From contig JARKIF010000013.1 in assembly GCA_029378245.1 (NCBI GenBank), positions 248,001 to 312,000 of the forward strand: 64,000 nucleotides of DNA. The letters are read 5' to 3'. Origin of the DNA: Roridomyces roridus. Taxonomy: Eukaryota; Basidiomycota; Agaricomycetes; Agaricales; Mycenaceae. A program made the position numbers and the translations under genes. Within the stretch, counting starts at the first letter, position 1. Each line of letters starts with the position of its first letter. Below the pieces are notes generated by a model that saw only the letters and a list, made by a program, of their open reading frames with translations, made no database searches and was not told the origin of the DNA. This document shows positions 1 to 10,030 of the stretch, one piece after another.

Positions 1-3000
1 AATTACCCGAAGAATACCGCATCAAACGGGAAATCAAGGGGAATCCGCTAGCTGATCTGCCAACATTAAATGAGAAACCCGGTGAATTCAAACCGACTGG
101 GCGCTATACAGCAGAAAGGCAAGAGGAATTTCGAAAAAGGCATGACACGGGCTTTCTTACCAGTGAAGAGTTGAAGTTGTTCGATGAGGTTGTGATGAGC
201 CATGAGGGCGCATTCGCCTGGACTGATGCTGAACGAGGGAGCTTTGCTCATGAGTTCTTCCCACCAGTAGAAATACCAGTGGTTGAACATGAACCTTGGG
301 TCGAGAGGAGCATTCCCATTCCAAGGGGTCAACTCGAAGAATTCTGTAAAGTCATCAAAAAGAAGATAGACGCCGGCGTGTATGAGCCGTCTAACTCTTC
401 TTATCGGAGCAAGTTCTTTGGGGTGATCAAGAAAGACGGAAAGAGCATCCGCTTGGTGCACGCACTTGAACCACTGAATGCTGTGACAATTGCACATTCT
501 GGGGTACCACCAGGGACTGAAGAGTTAGCAAATCACTTTGCAGGGAGAGCATGCGGAGGTGTTTTAGACTTGTATTCGGGTTATGATCATCGGGATATTG
601 CAGAGCGGAGTCGGGACTTCACTACCTTTCAGACACCATTTGGTGCTTTGAGATTAGTGAAACTGCCACAAGGCTGGACCAACTCTGTACCTATATTCCA
701 CGAGGACGTAACTTTCATATTGCGAGATGAGATACCACATGTCACAATTCCCTACATCGATGATGTGCCGATTCGAGGACCCGCGGAGAGATACAAGTTA
801 CCAGATGGGACTGACGAAACAATTCCGGATAACCCAGGAATTCGGCGGTTTGTCTGGGAGCATGCTCAGAATTTGAACCGTGTGATACAAAGGCTGAAAT
901 ACTGCAAGGCTACCTTGTCGGGTGCAAAGTCTGTATTATGCGCAGATGAATTCATGGTGGTTGGACACTTGTGTTCATTTGAAGGGCGGAAACCAGACTC
1001 AGATAGGGTTGGTGTGATTCTACGTTGGCCGGAACCCAAGAATGTGTCAGAAGTGAGGCAGTTCTTCGGAGTTCTGCAGGGCTTGAGAATGTATATGCGC
1101 GGGTACAGAGACTTAGCGTATGACATGCAAAAGCTTGTGTCCAAAGGCAAGACCTGGGTTTGGGGTGAGAAAGAGCAGAAATCTTTTGAGGCCATAAAAG
1201 ATGGAGTGAGGGCTTGCGAGGGACAAGCAACTCGTCCCATCAATTATGATCTGGACACTGATGTTGTCGTTGCTCTGGATAGCTCGTGGAAAGGGGCTGG
1301 CTATGAGGTATACCAGGTGGATGTGAATGATCCCAAGAGGAAGCACTATGCCAAGTTCGGGTCAATTCCATTTAACCCGAGAGAGGCAAGGTTTTCTCAA
1401 CCAAAGCGGGAACTTTACGGTCTGCTTCGCGTGCTGAAGAGTCTACGCTTCTGGATACTTGGATGTAGAAGGCTTGTCGTGGAAACAGATGCAAAATACC
1501 TCTCGGGGATGTTGAACAATCCGGGCATGGGGCCAAATGCGACAATCAACAGGTGGATTGAGGAGATATTACTCTTCCATTTCAAGTTGAAGCATGTCAA
1601 AGGCGCTACATTTGAACCAGATGGTTTGTCCCGGAGAGACCCTGTTCCTGGCGATGAGGAGTATCCAGAGGAGGAGTTTGAGGAGGAGCGGCCACCATTA
1701 AGGCACGGTGATTGGGATGATGATATCGAGCAACCCTATGAATTCGATGAATTCAAGGAGGGCATTGATACCAGAGGTGGTTATATGCAGGGGTGTGCTA
1801 GGTCTGTAGAAGATTTTGAGGTGGAGTTGTCTGAGGCCTGTGAACGGGAGGGAGCGGCCATAAAGCGAGTTGAGGAAGTGTACAAGTCAGAAGGATTGAC
1901 GGTACCTGTCTTCATGACAACCGCAGCACCTGAGGAGGAGCGCATGCTTCCCAAGTTGGAGTTGCGTGATGATCCTACCAAGAGGGAACCCTACTCGGAA
2001 GGGCACAGATCAGCAAAGGCAGTCAAGCTGGATGAGAAGTTGAAGGTTCTGAGGCGATGGCTTGAGAATCCTTTAGAGAAACCGGACGCAACCATGACCA
2101 GGGATCAAGAAAAGGGATTCATGGTGTGGGCGCGGCAGTTCTTTCTAACAAAAGACGGCCGGTTATACAAGAAGGATTCCGACGGAGGGCATAAGCTAGT
2201 TGTCGAAAAGGAGCATAGGCCGTACATGATGCGCGCCTCACATAACTCGCTTGGACACAGAGGGCAGTATGCAACTAAGGGTCTTCTCGAGATGCGCTTC
2301 TGGTGGCCAGAATTGGAACAAGATATCATTTGGTATATCAAAACGTGCCATAGCTGCCAGTTGAGGCAAAAGACTTTGTTGAGGACTCCGCCGACACCCA
2401 CTATGACACCGAGTGTCTTCCAGAAAATTCACACAGATGTCATGATAATGGGAATTGCTTCGAATGGTCATAGATACGTGGTGCAAGCCAGGGATTCTCT
2501 GACTCGGTATTCAGAGGGACGACCGTTGAGATCGGAGAATGCACATACAATCGGGATGTTTCTACTCGAAGATATCATCTGTCGATGGGGATGTCCAAAG
2601 TGGATTGTAACCGACAATGCAGGCCAATTTGTGGCGGCGTTGAAGTGGCTACAAGCCAAATACGGAATAGTTGGGATCAGGATCTCGCCGTATAATTCTA
2701 AGGCGAATGGGCCTGTCGAGAGGGGCCATTGGGATATCAGACAGTCGCTGTACAAGGCTACAGGTGGGAATGTGTCTAAGTGGTTCTGGTTTTTCCCGCA
2801 AGTAATGTGGGCAGACAGAATTACAATACGACAGGGATTGGGGTGTTCACCATATTTTGCAGTATGCGGGGCACATCCAATTATCCCACTGGACATAGAG
2901 GAAGCGACCTGGCTGGTTGAGTATCCCGATCGAATTCTTACGACAAGTGAACTCATTGGGTTGCGTGCAAGGGCATTGGCCAAGCATGCAGCGCATGTGA

Positions 3001-3563
3001 ATGAGATGCGCACAAGAGTGGATGCAGAGAAGTTGAAGGCAGCGCAGAGGTACGAGCGGGACTACAAGAATGTGATTAAAGACTATGATTTCAAACCAGG
3101 TGACTTGGTTTTGGTTCGGAATACCAGCGTTGAGAGTTCTCTTGATAATAAAATGAAGACTCGATACCTGGGCCCGATGATTGTGGTCCGGCGCACAAAA
3201 GGAGGCTCATACTTGGTCTGTGAGATGAACGGTGCAATGTATCATGGCAAGATAGGCGCATTTAGAGTTGTTCCGTTCTTGGCAAGGACGTCCTTGACAT
3301 TGTCACCACAAGTCCAGGAGCTGATCAAGTTATCAGCGGACGCTCTCGAGCGTTTAACAGGCGGCGAGGATGAACTTGAAGAATATAAAGGGAGAGACCT
3401 TCAATTCCACAAGGTCAGACTGCGCACAGCTGGCTCTGAGGCCGAAGATGACTCAGACTCAGATACGGGCATCGAAGCAGATGAGAGTGAAGAGGAAGAC
3501 GGTGAGGAAGTTGGTCGAAAGACTAGGAGTTCAAAGCGCAAACCAAAGCAGAGTGGGAATTGA
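1..3563 (+). mobile_element. Ty3/gypsy LTR retrotransposon, 3' part of pol region
   Basis: The pol-type open reading frame is already open at the left edge of the window and runs uninterrupted to a TGA at 3561-3563, so the element continues leftward and its 5' LTR and gag lie outside. The order reverse transcriptase, RNase H, integrase is that of Ty3/gypsy elements. No convincing 3' LTR or polypurine tract was recognised between 3564 and the stop codon of the next gene at 3812, only 248 bp, so the element is either 3'-truncated or its LTR is too diverged to see without a partner copy. The uninterrupted frame points to a fairly recent insertion. Confidence 0.9.
3..3563 (+). CDS. Ty3/gypsy Pol polyprotein (RT-RNase H-integrase), 5'-partial
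   Basis: Replicates and integrates the retrotransposon. The frame enters from the window edge (no start codon visible; TTG at 171 is internal), giving about 1,186 residues here. Seen in order: a reverse transcriptase palm with LDLYSGYD (motif A) and the catalytic YIDD at about nt 753-764; an RNase H domain with the acidic residues of ALDSSWKGAG, KRELYGLL and ETDAKYL at about nt 1270-1500; an HHCC zinc finger of the integrase (HNSLGHRGQY, then CHSC near nt 2346); and the DDE integrase core with HTDVM (about 2433), VTDNAGQF (about 2610) and PVERGH (about 2717). A GDLVLVRN/YLGPMIV module follows, then a very acidic tail ending in basic KRTRSSKRKPK-like residues. All expected catalytic residues are present. 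Family assignment is secure; subfamily is not determined. Confidence 0.92.
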   Translation, partial: LPEEYRIKREIKGNPLADLPTLNEKPGEFKPTGRYTAERQEEFRKRHDTGFLTSEELKLFDEVVMSHEGAFAWTDAERGSFAHEFFPPVEIPVVEHEPWVERSIPIPRGQLEEFCKVIKKKIDAGVYEPSNSSYRSKFFGVIKKDGKSIRLVHALEPLNAVTIAHSGVPPGTEELANHFAGRACGGVLDLYSGYDHRDIAERSRDFTTFQTPFGALRLVKLPQGWTNSVPIFHEDVTFILRDEIPHVTIPYIDDVPIRGPAERYKLPDGTDETIPDNPGIRRFVWEHAQNLNRVIQRLKYCKATLSGAKSVLCADEFMVVGHLCSFEGRKPDSDRVGVILRWPEPKNVSEVRQFFGVLQGLRMYMRGYRDLAYDMQKLVSKGKTWVWGEKEQKSFEAIKDGVRACEGQATRPINYDLDTDVVVALDSSWKGAGYEVYQVDVNDPKRKHYAKFGSIPFNPREARFSQPKRELYGLLRVLKSLRFWILGCRRLVVETDAKYLSGMLNNPGMGPNATINRWIEEILLFHFKLKHVKGATFEPDGLSRRDPVPGDEEYPEEEFEEERPPLRHGDWDDDIEQPYEFDEFKEGIDTRGGYMQGCARSVEDFEVELSEACEREGAAIKRVEEVYKSEGLTVPVFMTTAAPEEERMLPKLELRDDPTKREPYSEGHRSAKAVKLDEKLKVLRRWLENPLEKPDATMTRDQEKGFMVWARQFFLTKDGRLYKKDSDGGHKLVVEKEHRPYMMRASHNSLGHRGQYATKGLLEMRFWWPELEQDIIWYIKTCHSCQLRQKTLLRTPPTPTMTPSVFQKIHTDVMIMGIASNGHRYVVQARDSLTRYSEGRPLRSENAHTIGMFLLEDIICRWGCPKWIVTDNAGQFVAALKWLQAKYGIVGIRISPYNSKANGPVERGHWDIRQSLYKATGGNVSKWFWFFPQVMWADRITIRQGLGCSPYFAVCGAHPIIPLDIEEATWLVEYPDRILTTSELIGLRARALAKHAAHVNEMRTRVDAEKLKAAQRYERDYKNVIKDYDFKPGDLVLVRNTSVESSLDNKMKTRYLGPMIVVRRTKGGSYLVCEMNGAMYHGKIGAFRVVPFLARTSLTLSPQVQELIKLSADALERLTGGEDELEEYKGRDLQFHKVRLRTAGSEAEDDSDSDTGIEADESEEEDGEEVGRKTRSSKRKPKQSGN

Positions 3564-3811
3564 TGGGATTTGGCACGGGACTTGTAGCAGCATGACATGT
3601 GTTTCGGAGTCGGTCCGAACCCCGGTCAAGAATTGCTTTGGTTTGACGCACAGCCACAAAGTTAAACCAAATGAATGTAGCATTCTCCCACCAAGAACGT
3701 AGCAAAGACAATCTAACTACGGACTAAGTAGGGGAAGCGGCACTTGTTTGGGACACAACTACGAAAGGAAAATCAGTGAAAAGTGGTATGAGGAGATGGG
3801 AAAACGCACAA

Positions 3812-5081
3812 TTAAGCGGAGGACTTGGAGCCGCGGCTCGCCGAAGCCTTGAGAGCGTTGATACGCTTGGTCAGTTCTTCGCGCGCCGCTTCCCATTCGC
3901 CGATGCACTCATCCACGAAGTCCCGTTCATCGCGGAGTTCGTCCTCGGTGATGTCGCGGCGTAGCTTGTAGAGGCCGGTGCGATGCGCGATGAGGATGGT
4001 GTGGCCTGATGAAAGACCGCCTGCTACAATAACAAGTCAGATTGGGAGCAAGACAAAATGGGTGGACAGCGTACCGGAATCGGACGGGTCGATCCGCTGG
4101 CGTTTCGCGCCGACGGATAGGTAGTTTGGCTAACAGGGGAATCAGTGATGTCAGACGATGGAAATTTATGACACACCTGGCCTTCAACTGCATTATCTCT
4201 CCCAAGATTGCGTCCAGTGCCTTGTCCACGTTGGTGAAGCGATCCTTGGTGGAGGAGATCAGTGCCTTGTGACCCCTGGCGTTGATAGCGCTAAACGAGT
4301 CCAGCGAGTGGCGAAGATCGAGGAGGCTCACGTCGGCAGTAGGGAGCGCAGTATCCAGAGACTTGGAGACGGTGTGTCCACCAACAGGACGGCGAGCAGG
4401 GATGTCGACAGGCTTGGACTGAGAACGGTTAGAGATGTGCAATCAAAATCAACATACACGCACGTCGATTTCCATCTGGTCATCCTCGCCCTCGGCATCC
4501 GACGCAAGAAATTCATCAATCTCGTCAATCACCGCCTTGGATTTGATCTCCTGCGGATGAATTTCAGAGGACGGGAAATACGGAGAGAAGAATTACAAAC
4601 CTTTTTGCGCGGGGCCTTGGTAGCCTTTGCCTTCTCACGGAGAGCCGCGGGCTCAGTCGGTGCATCGACAGGCTGGCGGAGCGAGTCAAGGGACTTGAAC
4701 CAGACACGGAAGAGTTTGGCGTGTGAGACCGCAGACTTGCAGTCCTTGTCGAGCGTACCACCGGTAGACTCGATCTTGTCCGCAGAACGAACAATTTCGG
4801 TATATACGTCGTTAGCACGCTCGATCTGGCGGAAAGTACCGTCAGAGACGTTGGCGAAGTCAGAGGCGCGATGCTCTTGCTGTGGGAGGTGTCAGTAAAT
4901 ATCTAACATGCTACAAGATGTAACAACGCACGAGGGTATGGAAGAACATTTTTGTTCGAGAGGCAGCGGTGTCGAGAGCGCCATCCTTGGCGTCGGCGAG
5001 CGATGTGTCGAAGCGCGTGGTGGGGAACGACAGGATGTCGTTGAGGAGTTCGGGAGAGGGGCGCTTGGGAGCGGGAGCCAT
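3812..5081 (-). CDS. Uncharacterised protein with charged, coiled C-terminus
   Basis: Not recognised as a named family. The start ATG is at 5081-5079 and the stop TAA at 3814-3812. Exons readable from splice sites and frame are 5081-4932, 4879-4601, 4550-4464 and 4418 to about 4177, then one starting at 4129 and a last one ending at the stop. The N-terminus begins MAPAPKRPSPELLNDILSF; the middle is acidic (DAEGEDDQMEID) with a short basic KRQRID patch that could be nuclear; the C-terminus (DERDFVDECIGEWEAAREEL) is predicted coiled coil. Phases of the first three introns fit perfectly. The fourth junction (about 4177/4129) is one nucleotide out of phase with the clearly coding next exon if GTGTGT is the donor, so a different donor or an indel must be assumed there. 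Convergent with the retrotransposon remnant, with 248 bp between stops. Confidence 0.7.
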
Positions 5082-5560
5082 GTTTGCGAGTAGAGAAGGG
5101 TAGTGCAGGAGGAGGGGTGAATATGGAGTGTAAAATTTGAAGGCCATTTTATACTTCAAGGCGGCCTGGAACAGGCACCATAGCCATGTGCAGGATAACC
5201 GCGGACGGTTATAAATCAGTGTTTGGGGGGAGAGAGACACATGGGTACGAACAAGATACCATGCGTCTTCTATCTCGGTTACAGGCATGGAACCGGAAAT
5301 TTTCCGATTCCAGCCAGGGCCAACAGGACTGATGTTATCGATTTCGCTAAAAGCGAGGTTCCACATGCAGCATCAGAGAAAACAAGAGAAGCATAATTGT
5401 CTTGGCATCTCTGGGTTGACGGGATCCGTCCGATTGACTTTGGAACGGTTCGAATGATTGGGATTTGACTTGGCAATAAATTTTGGATTGCTTGTAAACG
5501 ACAGATTGACTGATCTACTCGTACAAGTAATCTAATTGCCGGGTTGACGACCGATAACAA
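5082..5560. other. Intergenic, no gene seen
   Basis: This is the upstream region of the gene starting at 5081 and the downstream region of the gene ending at 5561, both on the reverse strand. Short open frames here have no codon or domain support. No TATA box was obvious. Confidence 0.5.
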
Positions 5561-6383
5561 CTACTCAGGGTACAACGAAGGCTCATCAACGGTGCGGCGA
5601 GGGCTAACATAGACACGAGAGAAGTGAGTGTCGTTGGTAATCCGACCGAAGTGGCGATCAATCCACGCAATGAGGAAGTGGGGAGCACCAGTGAAGCACA
5701 CGGCGAGGCGTAGGTTGAAGAGGGTGAACGGAGAGGTGATGGAGGAGATACCACGCTCGTATCCCCGCTGAACGGCAAACTCGGCTTTACGACGCATAGC
5801 GTCGAAAATAATAAGGGCGAGCCGGCAGTTAGCGTAAAAACGCTCGATAGCAAGGGGGCGGCCAGAGAGGAGTTCTAGGGCCAATGATCAGCGGTCACAA
5901 AGAGAACCAGAAGCGGTGGAAAACGTACCAGCCACCAGAATATCAACACGACGATGGCGCAGATGCCGGATGAATGCATCCCGACTGGTATGCGAACAGG
6001 CCCGGCAGCGAACGAGGCAGTTGGAGCACGAGATGCCCCAAGTGCCATCGTCACACTGGACGAGGTAGCATGACGTGCAGCTATGTATGCACTGAAATGT
6101 GTTCAGCACAAGATCGGAAGGGAGGTGGTCAACGGACCTTGAGGAGCTCACGGGCTTCCCCGTCGGTAGCCAGGTCAAGGCTATAGCCCTCGAGGGTAGT
6201 GAGATCGCCGCTGCCATCAACGTAGTTGGTAAACGGGTTGGGTGCGAGAATGGTGCTGAAATCGACAGAGTCGGAACCGTATGCATGTCCCGACGAGCTC
6301 GAGTGATGGGAGGGAGACGTATGGCTGACAGATTGGAGGCCAGGCATAGAGGGGTGGGTACTGAAGGAAAAGTGGTCGGACAT
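5561..6383 (-). CDS. Uncharacterised cysteine-rich protein (zinc-binding-like centre)
   Basis: Three exons in perfect phase, 6383-6138, 6091-5929 and 5874-5561, give 240 residues. Residues 1-82 are Ser/His-rich and probably disordered. The middle exon holds a dense cysteine cluster (CIHSCTSCYLVQC, then CSNCLVRCRACSHTSRDAFIRH) with spacing suggestive of zinc coordination, although it is not a recognised RING, B-box or C2H2 signature. The C-terminal exon is a helical segment (ERFYANCRLALIIFDAMRRK) followed by beta-rich sequence. There is no signal peptide. Introns use GTCCGT and GTACGT donors. Function is unknown; a role in nucleic-acid or protein binding is inference from the cysteine pattern only. 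Confidence 0.75.
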
Positions 6384-7517
6384 GGTGGACGGAGAGAAAG
6401 CGACAAAACAAGATGATGATGTGCGCACAGGCTTTTAAGGTTGTGATGGCGATCAGGTGTTGAAATCTAAGTCCGGCTTGAACATCTCAATCTGGACTTG
6501 TGATCTCGACAGGGACCGGCAAAATATGCGAGTTGGACTGAGACGCTTGAAGTTTGATGCGGCCGCGACCAGCATGGTCCAGGGTGCTACAGGTCCAAGG
6601 CTATCTATGATCGTCATGAGTTGACGCGGACGTCAACATCTGTGTTTGGGGGGAGATGATACGGGTCGAGAAATCCATTCTTGAACCAGGGACTTTTTCG
6701 AGTTCAAATCAACCATTATTACCGTTGATCCCGTACCTCATTTATTACTGCTCGATGCACCAATAACCAGCACTACCAATGGAGGGCATTGCCTTACGGT
6801 CCTTCGGGTAACTCTAGGACTGATCTGGCATGTTCCATTTCATTTGGGACTACCAACCGCTCGAGCAGAGATAATTATCAATTGCACGGAGACAGGAGAC
6901 AGTTGAGGGTTTCGGAGGCACTCAGGACATATGTAGGGCATGGGGAATGACATTTCCCACTGCAGAGAGAGCAGCGGAGGCAGCAATAGCACTTAGTCCA
7001 ACTACGTGCAAGTTGACTAACTGTTTGATCGCCGAGCATCATCAATCAGAGCCGACTCCGATCACTCGGAGATCATCACACTGCGGAACGGTCAAGGATG
7101 TTTCAAGGCACATCTGATGATCACGTTCCGTGGATCCGAGAACCGGCTAACCGCTGAGTCATACAACCCTGGGCAAGGGTTGTGTGATCCATAAGCATGC
7201 GGAGAATGTTACGCCGGTGATGGTAACTAGTTGGATCTTGTGGGTCCATCTTGGCTTCTACAATTGAAGGGCTGGGATTGGATGATCAAAAGAGAACAAT
7301 AGGTGTTTGTGGGCACTTGTGTGTGAATTAGTATAGTCATGGTGCCATTGTTCAGTTTCCTTTTTAGTGTACCAGAAATGTATAAAAGCAGCCAGTATTC
7401 TAGCAGTAGGGCAGCGAATTTGGTACGGGCCTCGCGGCACCACTAATATCATTCATTTATTTGTTGGCTCTTTTCCTCGCCCAAGGCTTCGTCCTTGTGA
7501 CCGTGCGTGCGTGATTT
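6384..7517. other. Intergenic, no gene seen
   Basis: About 1.1 kb without credible coding frames. A short inverted repeat at about 7160-7190 (CATACAACCCT / AGGGTTGTGTG) could form a hairpin, but it is isolated. Nothing else stood out. Confidence 0.45.
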
Positions 7518-7632
7518 CTCGAAGGGTTCGAAGGGTACAAGTCGAAGCGTCCGAAGGGTTCGAAGCGTCGAAGCGTCCGAAGGGTTATAGGTCGAAGGGT
7601 CGAAGCATTTGAAGGGTTACAGGTCGAAGGGC
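7518..7632 (+). repeat. Minisatellite of degenerate TCGAAGGGT / TCGAAGCGT units
   Basis: Roughly a dozen imperfect copies of a 9-11 bp unit (GTTCGAAGGGT, GTCGAAGCGTCC and variants) lie head to tail. The array ends about 45 bp before the stop codon of the shortened F-box-like gene on the opposite strand. It is non-coding as far as can be seen. Confidence 0.8.
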
Positions 7633-7676
7633 TTTCTGAGTTGAGAAGAGTTTGATTTATTTGGAGGATTTACAGT

Positions 7677-8355
7677 TCAGCTAGAGCCTCGCTCGCTGCT
7701 GTGGAGTTGGACGTACCTTATTCTTGATTTGTTTTCTTGTGTCAGATTCAAGGCGTTCTGTCGCTGAGGAGCACACTTGCACAACCGAGCCTTGCTTGCA
7801 ACCGCACGCAGCTTATCAACGAGGGCAGTGGAGCCCGGGCGAATGTCTCGCACCTCCCACAAATCTTCAGGCATGCATTTGATGAGATTGACCAGTCCCG
7901 ACTGGCTCCTCCACAAGCTGTCCAGCGCATGGTCGTGGAATATCGTTGCCGTCCTCGCCAGAAACGACAGTGCCGCCAGGGAATCGACATGAGACACAAT
8001 GAGCTGGGCGATCTCCGGGACCCCTAGAGCACGATGCATCTCGGTGGGTGCGTCCTCGACCAAAGGTGCAGTCGGAATGGGCGCGCCCCGCAAGTAGCTG
8101 ATCATAACAAGCAGGCTTTTGTTTACGATGTCAAGCTCATCGGGGGGGAACACGTTTGCGAGCTGCCAAAGAATGACGCTCTGAAAGCATACAGAGATAT
8201 GGGTAGCGCACCGCGATAACCCCCTGCTGAAACTGCATCACCTCATCTAGGTGTCTCTCGATTTGGGTGTCCAGTCCAGCGAGGGTGCGCTCGACATTTC
8301 GGCCCAGAATCCGGAAGGCGATGCGGAAGTTGTTGAGGATGACGGCTTCTGCCAT
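7677..8355 (-). CDS. F-box-like protein, C-terminally shortened
   Basis: Two exons: the first starts at the ATG 8355-8353 and ends ...MQFQQG, and the second resumes after a CTTTCAG acceptor near 8180 and runs to TGA at 7679-7677, giving about 210 residues. The segment HRALGVPEIAQLIVSHVDSL, then ALDSLWRSQSGLVNLIKCMP and EDLW, matches the F-box-plus-linker region typical of agaricomycete F-box/LRR proteins, which normally continue for several hundred residues of leucine-rich repeats. Here the frame stops soon after and runs into a minisatellite, so the substrate-binding part is missing. It could be a truncated pseudogene, or an intron could lead to exons I failed to find. The F-box is read from sequence pattern; the loss of the C-terminus is inference. 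Confidence 0.6.
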
Positions 8356-9300
8356 GAGGGGAAGAAGAAAAGAGTGATTTCAAATTGATTTCAAATGTGC
8401 GGGTGCAATTGTAAAACATGATGATCAGACACGGCAGACTCGGCTTGAAATGTAAAATGCCCCTAACGAACCAGTAGCCACATACTTTTCAACCAGCAAC
8501 ATCGATATCGGCGCGCCGCTACATCGAGAAGCGTGTGGGCCGGTGTGGTAACTACCGAAAAAGAGCGACCCTGCGCGATTGAACATAAGCGTCGAATATA
8601 TCTTGTACCACCATTTTTTGAAGGGCAGAGTGAGACATAAATTCGACGAACAGTGTCTACACGTACGCGTGTATTGTGGCGCGAACGAACCATGTACATG
8701 TAGACCCCAAAGGGATTCCCCAAGACCATCCAGGCAGCCAGCGAAGTTCGGCAGGATTTCCTCCGGCAAGACATGCGCGCACTTCAATCAAAGATGATCT
8801 ACAAAATCCTACCCTCTCTCAGCCAGTCGGTCCTCTGACAGAAGGTCCAGGATGCGGCCTCCGAGTCCAGTTCTGCGCGTGCACGGAACGTGGGCATCGG
8901 GAATTCAAAAACGAGCAGATTGATCAGGAATAGAACAGTAACGAGACCCCCTACGTACCTCTGGATCATTACAGGCATGACCAGCTGGACGCGGAGGACA
9001 CATCGAGACTGAATGTACATACAGGGTATAGCCGCCCTTGCTTTCCATGGACTGGAACTCGGGGTCAATAAAGGTTCGTACTTGCCGGCGACAAGACGCT
9101 TGATTCTAGAGCACGTCGAACGTCATTTCCGACGTTCTGATTGGAACGCGGGGCGACACACATCGAAGATCGTAGAGATCTGGGCATGGATGGGAGCGCA
9201 TTGGGTTAGATGAAGGGCGAATCGCAGCGAGAAGTACATACAGTAGTGTACCGAAGTTCAAAGTCTATCTGAGACCTTCTGATTGAATGCACTGCGTGGG
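8356..9300. other. Intergenic with a decayed membrane-gene relic
   Basis: No intact gene. On the reverse strand at about 8808-8990 lies a coding-like piece with a hydrophobic stretch (VTVLFLINLLVFEFPMP). A closely similar piece lies at about 12190-12420 (TVLFLINLLMSELPMP), which marks both as relics of one duplicated gene. The family was not identified. Confidence 0.4.
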
Positions 9301-9310
9301 GAGTATAAGT
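9301..9310 (+). promoter_or_regulatory. Possible TATA element of the flavoprotein remnant
   Basis: GAGTATAAGT lies 21-45 bp upstream of the two possible start codons (9331 and 9346) of the truncated flavoprotein. Spacing fits fungal core promoters, but there is no experimental support. Confidence 0.35.
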
Positions 9311-9330
9311 CATCTGCCCCAGGAGCGAGC

Positions 9331-9747
9331 ATGCTTGCATCCACAATGCTCACCTCTCTGCGTCTACTCTTGCTCTCCTCCCTTCTCCTCCTAGTCCACG
9401 CACATCCCCAGCAGCACAAGACCATATCTCGCGACGTCGTCGTCATAGGCGGCGGCTCCTCTGGCACCTACGCTGCCGTCAACCTGCTCCAGCACGGGCA
9501 CACTGTCGCTGTCATCGAGCAGAAAGGGCGTTTAGGCGGCCACATCGAGACGTACCACGACCCTGCCACCGGCGCGCCAGTCAACCTCGGGGTCAGCGGG
9601 TATTACAACAACGATGTCAATAACGCTGTTGCGCCCATGTGCATCGCAGCAGATGGTAAGCGAAACAGTAGACTCGAACCAGTCCCTCGTAGACACTTTT
9701 GCGGGGCAGGATGTTTGCAAGTAATTCAAGTGTTGGTCCGAGCCTAG
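9331..9747 (+). pseudogene. Truncated secreted FAD-dependent oxidoreductase (N-terminal remnant)
   Basis: Starts at ATG 9331 or more likely 9346 ([19 protein letters not shown], a good signal peptide). The mature part opens with a dinucleotide-binding Rossmann motif, [20 protein letters not shown], then [10 protein letters not shown], as in secreted fungal amine-oxidase-like flavoproteins of about 500-600 residues. Similarity fades after about residue 100 and a possible donor GTAAGC at about 9657 leads to nothing recognisable. The FAD-binding C-terminal part and any catalytic domain are therefore missing. The next gene on the same strand begins 280 bp later and is unrelated. It is called a remnant because the promoter, signal peptide and nucleotide-binding loop are intact but the rest is gone. 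Confidence 0.65.
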
Positions 9748-10030
9748 CGAAGCAGCCATAGCGGTGGACGAAAATACATGGCATTTGGCAAGAGAGATTT
9801 TCTTATAGGATGTGGCGACTGTCGAGAAGATGTTCGAAGAAGGCGTGCGTGCATGCTCAGCGCGTCAAGAGAATGATTTTGAGGCAATGTTAGGTCTTCA
9901 TCGTTTAGAGTGCCGTCGGTCATCGTGGTACGAGTCAGAGCCGTGCCATCACGGGCTGTGCCATCAACTGGTCCGTGCGCAACTGCTGCCACCACAACGA
10001 CCCACATCTACGCCCTCGCTGGCCACGCCA

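Noticed and set aside
1..3711. LTR at the 3' end of the gypsy element
   Set aside because: No TG...CA unit with a partner copy or a clear polypurine tract could be identified between 3564 and 3811.
7160..7190. Hairpin considered as a regulatory RNA or terminator
   Set aside because: Isolated short stem with no supporting gene context; rho-independent terminators are not expected in fungi.
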